Of a stretch of DNA of 64,000 bases, positions 1 to 7,974 are shown piece by piece (within the stretch, counting starts at the first letter, position 1; every line of letters starts with the position of its first letter). Made by a program: the position numbers and the translations under genes. The notes under the pieces were generated by a model that saw nothing but the letters and a program-made list of their open reading frames with translations, did not search any database and was not told where the DNA came from. The DNA is from CAZGDV01 sp964524995 (lineage in GTDB: Bacteria > Chloroflexota > Dehalococcoidia > SZUA-161): assembly GCA_964524995.1 (NCBI GenBank), contig CAZGDV010000002.1, positions 1-64,000 on the forward strand, given 5' to 3'.

Positions 1-59
1 TTCTTTCTGAGGCAACTATACCACCTTCGGTAACATTTATTATCAGTCAATTCGCGAAC

Positions 60-88
60 TTGACATCACCCTTCGCTAGGTTTAGGAT
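60..88 (+). promoter_or_regulatory. Sigma-70-type promoter for the 52-aa ORF
   Basis: TTGACA at 60-65 and TAGGAT at 83-88 are separated by 17 bp. A transcript would start near 95, about 50 nt before the ATG at 144. This is sequence evidence only. Confidence 0.55.
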
Positions 89-143
89 TGCCACACTATC
101 CCGTGCCGGTATTCCTTCATCGGCAACGTGGGAGGGCTATGAT

Positions 144-302
144 ATGAGCTGGAAAGACAAGATGATGCTGAAGATGATGAGCAACCCCACTATACTCAAG
201 ATCTTCAGCAACCCCATCGTGGTAAAGATTATTACCTGGGAGATGAAGGTTTTTATGGCCATCGCCTCCCCGTTCAAGGGCAAGAAAACGGAAGAGGCCT
301 AG
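144..302 (+). CDS. Small conserved-looking hypothetical protein (52 aa)
   Basis: Family not recognised. The ATG at 144 was chosen because GGAGGG lies at 131-136 with 7 nt spacing and a good promoter lies upstream; the open frame extends further 5' but without a ribosome site. The product begins MSWKDKMMLKMMSNPTILKI. It is lysine- and methionine-rich, with two NP-containing amphipathic stretches, and ends in a charged tail (KGKKTEEA). It could be a small membrane-associated protein. No partner gene is evident, since the next genes are a minus-strand ORF and zinc-ribbon proteins. Confidence 0.6.
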   Translation: MSWKDKMMLKMMSNPTILKIFSNPIVVKIITWEMKVFMAIASPFKGKKTEEA

Positions 303-453
303 ACGCCCACTCCAACCAAGATAACACCTGAACCGGCCATATCGCGCTGTCTCATCCTCCAGTCTTTGCGCCGTCGTTGTCCGCCGTTCCTGCATTCGTC
401 CCATCGGGTGAGCGTGTCTCTTGCACCATCTCCCCTGGACAAGAAAGAACGCG

Positions 454-486
454 AAGTGGCCGCCCTGCAGAGCAGGGCGGCCACTT
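454..486. terminator. Perfect 14-bp hairpin
   Basis: AAGTGGCCGCCCTG at 454-467 and its exact complement at 473-486 enclose a 5-nt loop. It lies between the ends of the convergent 144-302 (+) and 532-738 (-) genes, so it could serve both. No U-tract follows on either strand, so it may be a non-canonical terminator or only a stable structure. Confidence 0.5.
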
Positions 487-531
487 GTGAAACTAGCATC
501 CAAAGTTGAACACTCATAGCACCTTCAAGTG

Positions 532-738
532 CTAATCGGTGTTATCCTCCATCCTGAGCATGAAGCACGGTGTGGTGGCTGCCGTCTCCACCATGTCGGT
601 GTCATCGTCGACCACTACCTTCAGCTTGCGGCCCGATGGCAGTACATACGTGTACTTTCTCACGACCGACGCAGGAGACCCAGCTTCGCCGTTCCTTCTC
701 ATCTCACTCTCGACGTATCCCTCACACGTGAATCTCAT
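532..738 (-). CDS. Small hypothetical protein (68 aa)
   Basis: Function unknown. The minus-strand frame was preferred over the overlapping plus-strand frame because its ATG at 738 is preceded by AGAGGAGG about 10 nt upstream. The protein also reads like a small globular domain: a beta-type stretch RKYTYVLPSGRKLKVVVDDD followed by an acidic tail. The composition is charged and there is no membrane segment. It is convergent with the 52-aa gene and separated from it by a strong hairpin. Confidence 0.5.
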   Translation of the reverse strand: MRFTCEGYVESEMRRNGEAGSPASVVRKYTYVLPSGRKLKVVVDDDTDMVETAATTPCFMLRMEDNTD

Positions 739-938
739 CTCCCCGGCTCCTCCTCTGGGTATATTCTGGCGATAATGGGGGAGTGGGACAATCGTACATG
801 TGTACTTTTCACTTCGTACTTTGGTTCGACCCGGCCCGGCCGGTCAGACCTCCCTTTAGGTACCATTAGCCCTAATCCGGGGGGCATCAGACCCGGCCGC
901 AGGCACCTGCGGCCGCCATTGACACGGCATATCCCACA

Positions 939-1325
939 ATGTATCTTTGTACTGAAATGAGGCGAAGCATCCGCTGCCCGACCTGTGGCCGATTAACGCC
1001 GGACGCCAGCTTCTGCGAGTTCTGCGGAAGGGCATTGTACTCGTGCAAGGCCTGCAAGGCCATGATCCCCAAGGATGCCATGTTCTGCCCGGAGTGCGGT
1101 GCCGCCGTCACGTATCAAGGCAGAGAGCTCCTGCCCAAGGAGCAAGTCTCATGGGCATGGTGGCTCCTGCCGCTGTTCCCAGGTGCCAACCTGATAGGTG
1201 GTATCATTGCTTGGGCATATAACAGGAACCGCGACCCAGCCAAAGCCGCCAGTATGCTTTGGCTGGGCATCTCTCTATTCGTCATCCTCGTTATCTCCGC
1301 AACGGTGTTTGAGGCCCTGAGCTAG
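939..1325 (+). CDS. Double zinc-ribbon protein with C-terminal membrane anchor
   Basis: The first half carries two treble-clef or zinc-ribbon units: CPTCG...CEFCG (about residues 13-29) and CKACK...CPECG (about residues 36-54). The second half has two hydrophobic segments (about 70-92 and 105-126), suggesting anchoring in the membrane with the zinc domain in the cytoplasm. Such zinc_ribbon_2/DUF-type proteins are common and mostly uncharacterised. An ATG 18 nt downstream (957) is an equally plausible start; neither has a clear ribosome site. It may share a transcript with the next zinc-binding gene 44 nt away. Confidence 0.75.
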   Translation: MYLCTEMRRSIRCPTCGRLTPDASFCEFCGRALYSCKACKAMIPKDAMFCPECGAAVTYQGRELLPKEQVSWAWWLLPLFPGANLIGGIIAWAYNRNRDPAKAASMLWLGISLFVILVISATVFEALS

Positions 1326-1369
1326 ACATCAGTATCTCGGCCTCCTCTCGCAACGCCGTTGAGCAAGCA

Positions 1370-1606
1370 GTGGAAGCCATGCCCGAGTATGAATACAACT
1401 GGCTCGACTGCGCCAACTGTGACGAGACATACGCCTTCGAGACCATCATCGGCAACGGCGCTGCTACGTACGAACACGTGCGCTGTCCCGTCTGCGGCTC
1501 CGACCTCGGTGAGATACGAGCCGATCTGGGTTACAGCTACCTGGGCGAGATAGGCAGCCAGTTCAGCTGCACAGCGCATCCGGACGGGGACTCACCGGCA
1601 ACATAG
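1370..1606 (+). CDS. Small zinc-ribbon-like protein (78 aa)
   Basis: The protein contains CANC and CPVCG knuckles about 24 residues apart, embedded in an aromatic, acidic context (YEYNWLDC, TYEHVRCPVC). This fits a single zinc-ribbon fold. It follows the other zinc-ribbon gene on the same strand, hinting at a common operon. ATG at 1379 (MPEYEYNW) may be the true start, as the two-codon extension adds nothing. Function is unknown; a role as a small redox or RNA-associated adaptor would be speculation. Confidence 0.6.
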   Translation: MEAMPEYEYNWLDCANCDETYAFETIIGNGAATYEHVRCPVCGSDLGEIRADLGYSYLGEIGSQFSCTAHPDGDSPAT

Positions 1607-1631
1607 CCCGTCCGACCGGTCTCCATTGCTG

Positions 1632-1687
1632 CCTGCTGGACGTCCAGACAGCCAGATGTCCTGATACCTGGGTGTCTTGACAGCGAG
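1632..1687. repeat. 8-bp-phased degenerate repeat array, locus A
   Basis: Seven consecutive 8-mers stay in register: cctgctgg, acgtccag, acagccag, atgtcctg, atacctgg, gtgtcttg, acagcgag. The array lies between the small zinc-ribbon gene and parA, ending about 35 bp before the chosen parA start. It belongs to the dispersed family seen at 11 other intergenic sites in this window. Confidence 0.7.
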
Positions 1688-1721
1688 CATGCAGGACTCT
1701 ATAGTGTGCGCGGGTGCTCCA

Positions 1722-2480
1722 ATGGCTACGCTGGCGATCTCCAACCAGAAGGGCGGCTCGGCCAAGACAACCACCACCATAAACGTCGGTGCCGGGCTGG
1801 CGCAGCTGGGGAAGAGAGTGCTCCTGGTGGACACAGACCCCCAGGGCCATCTGGCCGAGGGGTTCGGGCTGTCGTCGGGCGCGCTGGACAAGGAGCTCTC
1901 CCTCGTCCTCGATGGCAAGCTCAGCCTCGCCGAGATCATAGTCAATCTGCGGCCCAATCTCGACCTCGCCCCGAGCAACATCCGCCTGTCCTACCTCGAA
2001 GCGCTTCTGTTCACCAGGCATCGACGTGAAGACAAGCTGAAGAAGGCCATCGAACCCGCAAGGCAGGGCTACGACCTGATCCTGATCGACTGTCCACCGA
2101 GTCTGGGGCTCCTGACGGTGAACGCCCTGTCTGCAGCGGACCAGGTCCTCATACCAATGGTTTGCGAGTTCTACGCCATGCTCGGAGTGAGCTTGCTCCT
2201 CGACGTCATCGAGGATATGAGGGCTGAGCTCAACCCTTCACTCAAGATACTCGGCATACTACCCACGCGCCTGAACCGCACTATACATGCCCGCGAGGTC
2301 CTCGAACGTACGAAGGCAGAGCTGCAGGGACGTGTCAGGGTATTCGAACCGGCGGTGAACGAGAGCGTGAGGTTCAAGGAGGCGGCAGCGGCAGGACAGA
2401 CCATATTCGAGTACGCCCCCGGCATCGAGGGCGCGGAGGCATATCGACATCTGGCCAAGGAGATAGCAGATGAGCTCTAA
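1722..2480 (+). CDS. parA: ParA/Soj-family partition ATPase
   Basis: Deviant Walker A motif KGGSAKTTT near the N-terminus, Walker A' DTDPQGH, and Walker B LILIDCPPSLG identify a ParA/MinD-superfamily ATPase that forms DNA-bound dimers. At about 252 aa, without an N-terminal HTH, it resembles the short (type Ib/Soj) class. The start at 1722 (MATLAISNQKGG) fits the family better than the upstream ATG at 1677, which would run through the repeat array. Its stop overlaps the start of the next gene by 11 bp, the usual arrangement for a ParA and its DNA-binding adaptor. No canonical ParB follows. Confidence 0.9.
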   Translation: MATLAISNQKGGSAKTTTTINVGAGLAQLGKRVLLVDTDPQGHLAEGFGLSSGALDKELSLVLDGKLSLAEIIVNLRPNLDLAPSNIRLSYLEALLFTRHRREDKLKKAIEPARQGYDLILIDCPPSLGLLTVNALSAADQVLIPMVCEFYAMLGVSLLLDVIEDMRAELNPSLKILGILPTRLNRTIHAREVLERTKAELQGRVRVFEPAVNESVRFKEAAAAGQTIFEYAPGIEGAEAYRHLAKEIADEL

Positions 2481-2751
2481 GGAGAGGACTCTCGGGACCA
2501 GAGCTACGATTTTCCGCAGAACTGACCAGGGAATACCGGAGCTTGATCAAGAACCTACAGACGCAGGTGATGTGTCAATCACGCCGGTGAAACGGCCCCG
2601 GATAAAAGCGACTTTCTACCTCAATCCCGAGGACATACTGGCGATCGACTTCATACAGAGTGAGGAGTTCCGGGAGAAGGGCAAGAAGCCGGAGCGCTCC
2701 GAGATAGTGAGTTGGGCCATCCAGGCGTATAAGGAGCAGCGCGGCCTCTGA
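2470..2751 (+). CDS. Ribbon-helix-helix-like partner of ParA (93 aa)
   Basis: The C-terminal half has a ribbon-helix-helix pattern: a basic beta strand (IKATFYLNPED), helix A (ILAIDFIQSEEFREKG), a turn with the SEIV sequence, and helix B (SWAIQAYKEQ). The first 40 residues are polar and probably flexible. Translation is coupled to parA by an 11-bp overlap. In type Ib partition systems (for example the omega protein or ParG), small RHH proteins bind arrays of short repeats and stimulate ParA. That role is inferred here from architecture and neighbourhood; the fold call rests on pattern, not on a search. Confidence 0.65.
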   Translation: MSSKERTLGTRATIFRRTDQGIPELDQEPTDAGDVSITPVKRPRIKATFYLNPEDILAIDFIQSEEFREKGKKPERSEIVSWAIQAYKEQRGL

Positions 2752-2792
2752 AAGCGTGTCGCCGCAACCGGAATCGAAGGCGGCACAGCCTG

Positions 2793-2813
2793 GCCGCCCG
2801 ACCGGCGGGCGGC
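2793..2813. terminator. GC-rich hairpin after the parA pair
   Basis: GCCGCCCG (2793-2800) pairs with CGGGCGGC (2806-2813) around a 5-nt loop, 42 bp after the RHH stop. No T-run follows, so termination is only suggested. A further GC-rich fold lies at about 2829-2853. Confidence 0.35.
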
Positions 2814-2886
2814 GCCAGACCTGTTTCCCCGCTCTACCCCGAGCGAGCGGGGCTGTGTTCCAACATCGAATGAAGAGCTAAGCACC

Positions 2887-4116
2887 ATGACCATCACCAA
2901 TGGTGTCCAGTTTATCCAGGGTGGCACTGTAACCACGCCTGCGGGATACCGCGCGGGGGCCACACGCATCGGCCTCAAGACGATAGGGGAGGATGCACTC
3001 GATCTCGGAATCCTGTGCTCGGACGTGCAATGCACCGCCGCCGGCGTGTTCACCACAAACCGGATCAAGGCCGCTCCAGTCGTGCTATGCCAACGCCGCC
3101 TCGAAAACGCCCGGGCGCAGGCGCTGGTGGTGAACAGCGGTTGCGCCAACGCCTGTACCGGCCCCCAGGGCGCATCCGACGCCGAAGAAATGGCTTCCGG
3201 GACAGCCGAGAAGCTCGGCCTGCCGGTCGAAGATGTGCTGGTAGCCAGCACAGGGGTTATCGGCGACCCGCTCCCCATGGATCGCGTACGGGCAGGCATC
3301 CGGTCGGTGCTGCTGTCGGAGGACGGCGGTCACAGCCTGGCAAGGGCGATCATGACCACGGATACAAAGCCAAAGGAGGCAGCCCTCAGGTACAGCGCCG
3401 TGCAAGACGGTCCCGAGTTCACAATTGCAGGCATCGCCAAGGGCTCCGGCATGATACACCCCAACCTGGCAACCATGCTGTGTTTCCTCACGACGGACGC
3501 AGCCGTCGCGCCTGCCTTTCTCAGGACCGCTCTGAAGCGCGCCGCGGACGCTTCCTTCAACATGGTCACGGTGGACGGTGACACCAGCCCCAATGACTCC
3601 GTCATCATCCTCGCTAACGGCCTGACTGGGAATCAACTTATCGATGCCGACAACACCCAGGCAGAGGCGTTCCAAACAGCCCTGACGGAGGTCTGCATTC
3701 ACCTGGCCAAGTCGATCGCCAGGGACGGCGAGGGCGCGACCAAGCTGATAGAGGTCATCGTGGAGGGAGCCGCGACAGTCGAGGATGCCCGCCTCGCCTC
3801 CCGCACGATTGCGGGCTCGTCGCTGGTCAAGACGGCGATCCACGGCTCGGACCCCAACTGGGGCCGAATCGTGGCGGCGCTGGGGAGGAGCAGCATACCA
3901 TTCGACGACAGTGCTCTCGATCTACACGTATGTGATACCTGTCTGCTCCGCTCCGGTTGTGCCCAGCGTTTCGACGAGCGAGAAGTGGCCCGGCTACTCG
4001 ACAAGCCTGAGGTGCTGATTCGCGTCAGCATCAAGTCGGGCGGGGCCTCGGCGACGGCCTGGGGCTGCGACATGTCGCCCGAGTACGTGCGGCTGAACAG
4101 CGAGTATACGACCTAG
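2887..4116 (+). CDS. argJ: Bifunctional glutamate N-acetyltransferase/ornithine acetyltransferase
   Basis: Transfers acetyl from N-acetylornithine to glutamate (and possibly from acetyl-CoA), closing the cyclic arginine pathway. The ArgJ autoprocessing site is clear: KGSGMIHPNLATMLCF, with Thr196 as the expected N-terminal nucleophile of the beta chain. Length (409 aa) is normal, and the family C-terminal signatures (GSDPNWGRI; ending near YVRLNSEYTT) are present. It starts the arginine gene block but is separated from argB by a 229-bp gap with its own putative promoter, so it is probably a separate transcript. Confidence 0.96.
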   Translation: MTITNGVQFIQGGTVTTPAGYRAGATRIGLKTIGEDALDLGILCSDVQCTAAGVFTTNRIKAAPVVLCQRRLENARAQALVVNSGCANACTGPQGASDAEEMASGTAEKLGLPVEDVLVASTGVIGDPLPMDRVRAGIRSVLLSEDGGHSLARAIMTTDTKPKEAALRYSAVQDGPEFTIAGIAKGSGMIHPNLATMLCFLTTDAAVAPAFLRTALKRAADASFNMVTVDGDTSPNDSVIILANGLTGNQLIDADNTQAEAFQTALTEVCIHLAKSIARDGEGATKLIEVIVEGAATVEDARLASRTIAGSSLVKTAIHGSDPNWGRIVAALGRSSIPFDDSALDLHVCDTCLLRSGCAQRFDEREVARLLDKPEVLIRVSIKSGGASATAWGCDMSPEYVRLNSEYTT

Positions 4117-4200
4117 GGCTCAGCGCCACCCTTTCGCCGTGGGCACAGCCGCCACCCCATCAGGTAGTCAGGCCACCATGCCCCGGAAGCATCGCTTGGT

Positions 4201-4228
4201 TTGAAACCCTCCTGGCTTCTGTTATAGT
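4201..4228 (+). promoter_or_regulatory. Putative promoter of the argB operon
   Basis: TTGAAA (4201-4206) and TATAGT (4223-4228) with 16-bp spacing lie about 110 nt ahead of the argB start. No ArgR-type palindrome was recognised nearby. Confidence 0.5.
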
Positions 4229-4345
4229 AGCTGTTGTGCTATCATAGCGCTTCCGAGTGCCCTGCCAGCTACGCGGGCTTTCGGCCGACAATGTTCATCA
4301 CGCACGGCGAGGCGAGGCTGTTGGCAGCAACAGGAGCCGGTCCAA

Positions 4346-5146
4346 TTGACGAATCCCGGTGAAATACTCGTGATCAAGATTGGAGGCTCAACACTGGGCA
4401 GCCACGATACTACCTTGAGGGACGTCGTGAGCTTGCACAGTAGAGGGCTTCGCCCGGTCGTGGTGCACGGCGGCGGGAATAAGGTGACCGAGTGGCTCGG
4501 GCGGCTAGGGATTGAGACCGAGTTCGTTCGCGGGAGGCGCGTGACCGACACAGAGACACTACAGGTAGTCATTGCCGTGCTCGCCGGCCTCGTCAACAAG
4601 GAGCTCGTCTCCAGTATCATCGCGCACGGCGGCAACGCCGTAGGCCTGAGCGGGGCCGACGGCGGCCTCATGCGAGCGGAGATACGTGAGCCGGACTTGG
4701 GGTACGTTGGCGAGATCACTCAGGTAGACCCCGCGCCGGTCAATGCGCTTCTGGACGCCGGGTACATACCGGTGATCGCCACGAGCGCTCTCGGGCCATC
4801 GTCCGCTGACGGCAACGACACTCAACTGCTGAACGTCAACGGTGACACAAGCGCTTGTGAGATCGCCGTCGCGCTGAAGGCGAGCAGGCTGATATTCCTC
4901 ACCGACGTCCCGGGCGTCAAGGACGGCCAAGGGGCAGTGTTGTCAACGCTGACCCGGAGTCAGGCGCAAACCCTGATGGATTCCGGGGTGATCTCGGGAG
5001 GCATGATACCCAAGGTCGCGGCATGTCTCCATGCCCTCCCGTCGGTCCCCACAACCCAGATCATAGACGGGAGACCCACCGGCGCGCTGGTCGAGGCCGC
5101 AGATAGTGTGCATACGGGCACCACAATCGTAGGGGGGCGGGAATGA
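4346..5146 (+). CDS. argB: Acetylglutamate kinase
   Basis: Second step of arginine synthesis: ATP-dependent phosphorylation of N-acetylglutamate. It has the amino-acid-kinase glycine loops IKIGGST (near residue 11) and VVHGGGN, and the downstream LTDVPGV and GGMIPK motifs typical of ArgB. Length is 266 aa. The start is TTG, supported by CAGGAG at 4331-4336 with 9 nt spacing. The stop overlaps the next ATG (ATGA), so it is translationally coupled to the UPF0182 gene. Confidence 0.95.
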   Translation: MTNPGEILVIKIGGSTLGSHDTTLRDVVSLHSRGLRPVVVHGGGNKVTEWLGRLGIETEFVRGRRVTDTETLQVVIAVLAGLVNKELVSSIIAHGGNAVGLSGADGGLMRAEIREPDLGYVGEITQVDPAPVNALLDAGYIPVIATSALGPSSADGNDTQLLNVNGDTSACEIAVALKASRLIFLTDVPGVKDGQGAVLSTLTRSQAQTLMDSGVISGGMIPKVAACLHALPSVPTTQIIDGRPTGALVEAADSVHTGTTIVGGRE

Positions 5147-7959
5147 ACTGGAACCCGGACGATGGAGGCACCAGGGGAACACCCAGATGGCCGGACATGT
5201 CCCAAGTGCAGTTGAACATACCGCCGGGCGTGAGCAAGTGGGCGAAGTGGCTGTCCATACCGGCCGTCCTGATCATCCTGTTCATAATCTTCAACATACT
5301 CAAGACGATCTGGACCGAATGGCTCTGGTTCTCCAACCTCGGGTTCAGCAGTGTGTACGGCACGGTGATCGGTACCAAAGTCACTATCTTCTTCGTTGCC
5401 GCTATCATCTTCTGCGCGTTCTTCATCGGGAACATGTACCTGGCCCACAGGCTGGGGCCCAAGGCGAACATACCCATTGTCCCTGCCGACACGCAGGACA
5501 GGCTGCGCAAGTTCACGATCGCGGGCCTTATCGTTGTCGCGGTCCTTCTCGGCCTCATCTTCGGTTCCTCCGCTCAGGGCAGTTGGGAGACGGTCCTCAG
5601 GTTCCAGAACGGGCAGGTTTTTGACATCTCCGACCCCATCTTCCACAAGGACGTGAGCTTCTATATGTTTTCGATGCCATTCCAGAGGTTCGCCCAGGGA
5701 TGGCTCCTCGGCGCGTTCTTCGTAACATTGATCGCCTCTCTCGGCTACTACTTCGTCAGCTACAACATACGCCGGTTGAGCTTCAGTCTGTCGCTCGGTG
5801 TGAAGGCACATCTCTCCGCCCTGGTTGCAGCCATTCTGGGGATGTATGCCTGGGGCTACTTCCTGGACATATATTCGCTCGTGTACTCGGAGCGAGGCGC
5901 GGTGTTCGGCGCGGGCTATACCGACGTCCACGCACAGCTGATCGCATACCGCATTCTCATAGCGGTGACCATCGTCACCGCTATCGTTGTCCTGGCCAAC
6001 ATATTCCGGCGTGGTCTCAAGCTGCCCGCGTACTCGATCGGGCTACTGATTGTAGCCATAATCGTGGTCAGCGTAATCTACCCGGCCATAGTGCAGAACT
6101 GGGTGGTCAAGCCGGCCGAGCTGACCAAGGAGACCTCGTACATCGAGTACAACATCGAGTTCACGACTCAGGCCTTCGCCCTGGACAGGATCGAGGAGCA
6201 GCCGTTCACAGCCGAAGAGGTGCTGACATTCGCAGACATCGACAGCAATCCGGCGACCGTCCAGAACATACGCCTGTGGGACAACCGGCCCCTCAAGTCG
6301 ACGTACTACCAGAAGCAGGCCCTTCGACAGTACTACGATTTCTATGACATCGACATAGACCGCTACGAGGTCGACGGGGAGTACCGGCAGGTGATGCTGG
6401 GCATTCGCGAGCTGTACCAGGAGAACCTGGATGAGGACGCCAAGACTTGGATCAACCAGCGCCTGGTCTATACCCACGGATACGGCCTTGCCCTTAGCCC
6501 CGTAACAGAGGTGAGCGAGGAGGGTGGACCGATACTCCAGGTCAAGGATATCCCTCCCATGAGTGATTTCGACAGGTTCCAGATATCCAGGCCCGAGATC
6601 TACTACGGCGAGAAGACGGACGACTACGTCGTCGTGGCCACGAAGGTGGACGAGTTCGACTACCCCATGGGCGACCAGAACATATACACCAGGTACGGCG
6701 GCGAGGGTGGTGTGCATCTCAGCTCGTTCTTCCGCAAGGTCGCGTACGCCTGGCAGCTGGGCGACTTCAACATCCTGATCAGTGGAGAGCTGGACTCGGA
6801 CAGCAGGGTGCTCTACTACCGGAACATCCAGGAGCGTGTGAACCGTGTCGCGCCGTTCCTGCTTCTCGACTCCGACCCCTACCCTGTGATCACTGAGGAC
6901 GGCAAGATTGTCTGGATTCAGGACGCCTACACCTGGAGCACCAGGTACCCGTACTCCGAGCCTTCGCCCGACGGTGTCAACTACATCCGCAACAGCGTCA
7001 AGGCGGTCGTGGATGCCTACAATGGCACCGTCACGCTGTACGTGGTTGAACCCGACGACCCCGTCCTGCAGACATACGCGTCCATATTCCCCGATATGTT
7101 CACGTCCGGCGACGAGATGCCCTCGGACATAAGGGCAAACCTTCGCTACCCTCTGGACCTGTTCACGCGGCAGGCGCAGGTCTACGAGAGATACCACATG
7201 AAAGACGTCAAGGTCTTCTACGGCAAGGAAGACCTCTGGGAGACGCCGCAGGAGATATACCGGGGCACACCACAGCCCATGGAGCCTTACTACATCATCA
7301 TGAGGCTCCCGGAGGAGCAGCAAGAGGAGTTCATGCTGATCCGGCCCTTCACGCCGGAGAACAAGAAAAACACTGTAGCCTGGCTTGCGGCCCGCTCCGA
7401 CGGGGACAACTATGGCACGCTGCTGGCCTACTACCTGCCCAAGGACAAGCTGATATACGGTCCCATGCAGGTGGAGAACCGCATCGAGCAGGATACGGCC
7501 ATAACGGAGCAGTTCGCGCTGTGGGGCAGGGGCGGGTCGACAGTGATTCGCGGCAACCTCCTGGTGATTCCCATCGAGGACTCGTTTCTCTATGTGGAGC
7601 CTGTGTTCTTGCAGGGGGCGGCCGGCGGCGTCCCCGAGCTGAAGAGGGTGATAGTCGCCACCGGGGATTCGATCGCCATGGAGCAGACGCTGGATGAGGC
7701 CCTTGCGGCCGTCTTCGGCGAAGCGCCACCCGGGCCAACGCCCACTCCGGGTCCTTCGCCGGGGCCCACGCCGACTCCACCACCGTCGGGCGAGCTTCCG
7801 GCGGACGTGCAGGCAGTCCTGCAGGATATCCAGCAGCGCCTAGACAATATGAAGCAATATGCCGAGGCGGGCGATTGGGAGAGCTGGGGTGCAGAGTACG
7901 AAGCCTTGCAGTCGCTGCAGGAGGAGATTGACAGAATCCTGCAACCGAACGCAGAATAG
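5143..7959 (+). CDS. UPF0182 family large membrane protein
   Basis: 938 aa. About seven transmembrane segments occupy the first 330 residues (for example around 33-55, 80-102, 130-150, 180-205). A large, probably extracytoplasmic domain rich in Tyr and acidic residues follows. Near residues 862-888 is a proline/threonine/glycine hinge (repeats of GPTPTPGPSP type), then a short coiled-coil tail (LQDIQQRLDNMKQ, LQSLQEEIDRIL). The family (COG1615) is widespread in Actinobacteria, Cyanobacteria, Clostridia and Chloroflexota and has no established function. It is coupled to argB (ATGA overlap) and sits 15 bp before argD, inside the arginine operon. Confidence 0.9.
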   Translation: MNWNPDDGGTRGTPRWPDMSQVQLNIPPGVSKWAKWLSIPAVLIILFIIFNILKTIWTEWLWFSNLGFSSVYGTVIGTKVTIFFVAAIIFCAFFIGNMYLAHRLGPKANIPIVPADTQDRLRKFTIAGLIVVAVLLGLIFGSSAQGSWETVLRFQNGQVFDISDPIFHKDVSFYMFSMPFQRFAQGWLLGAFFVTLIASLGYYFVSYNIRRLSFSLSLGVKAHLSALVAAILGMYAWGYFLDIYSLVYSERGAVFGAGYTDVHAQLIAYRILIAVTIVTAIVVLANIFRRGLKLPAYSIGLLIVAIIVVSVIYPAIVQNWVVKPAELTKETSYIEYNIEFTTQAFALDRIEEQPFTAEEVLTFADIDSNPATVQNIRLWDNRPLKSTYYQKQALRQYYDFYDIDIDRYEVDGEYRQVMLGIRELYQENLDEDAKTWINQRLVYTHGYGLALSPVTEVSEEGGPILQVKDIPPMSDFDRFQISRPEIYYGEKTDDYVVVATKVDEFDYPMGDQNIYTRYGGEGGVHLSSFFRKVAYAWQLGDFNILISGELDSDSRVLYYRNIQERVNRVAPFLLLDSDPYPVITEDGKIVWIQDAYTWSTRYPYSEPSPDGVNYIRNSVKAVVDAYNGTVTLYVVEPDDPVLQTYASIFPDMFTSGDEMPSDIRANLRYPLDLFTRQAQVYERYHMKDVKVFYGKEDLWETPQEIYRGTPQPMEPYYIIMRLPEEQQEEFMLIRPFTPENKKNTVAWLAARSDGDNYGTLLAYYLPKDKLIYGPMQVENRIEQDTAITEQFALWGRGGSTVIRGNLLVIPIEDSFLYVEPVFLQGAAGGVPELKRVIVATGDSIAMEQTLDEALAAVFGEAPPGPTPTPGPSPGPTPTPPPSGELPADVQAVLQDIQQRLDNMKQYAEAGDWESWGAEYEALQSLQEEIDRILQPNAE

Positions 7960-7974
7960 CATGGGAAGGACGAA

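Noticed and set aside
6043..7323. 426-aa minus-strand ORF inside the UPF0182 gene
   Set aside because: Shadow ORF with Val/Leu/Arg-biased nonsense composition. The plus strand encodes a recognisable family.
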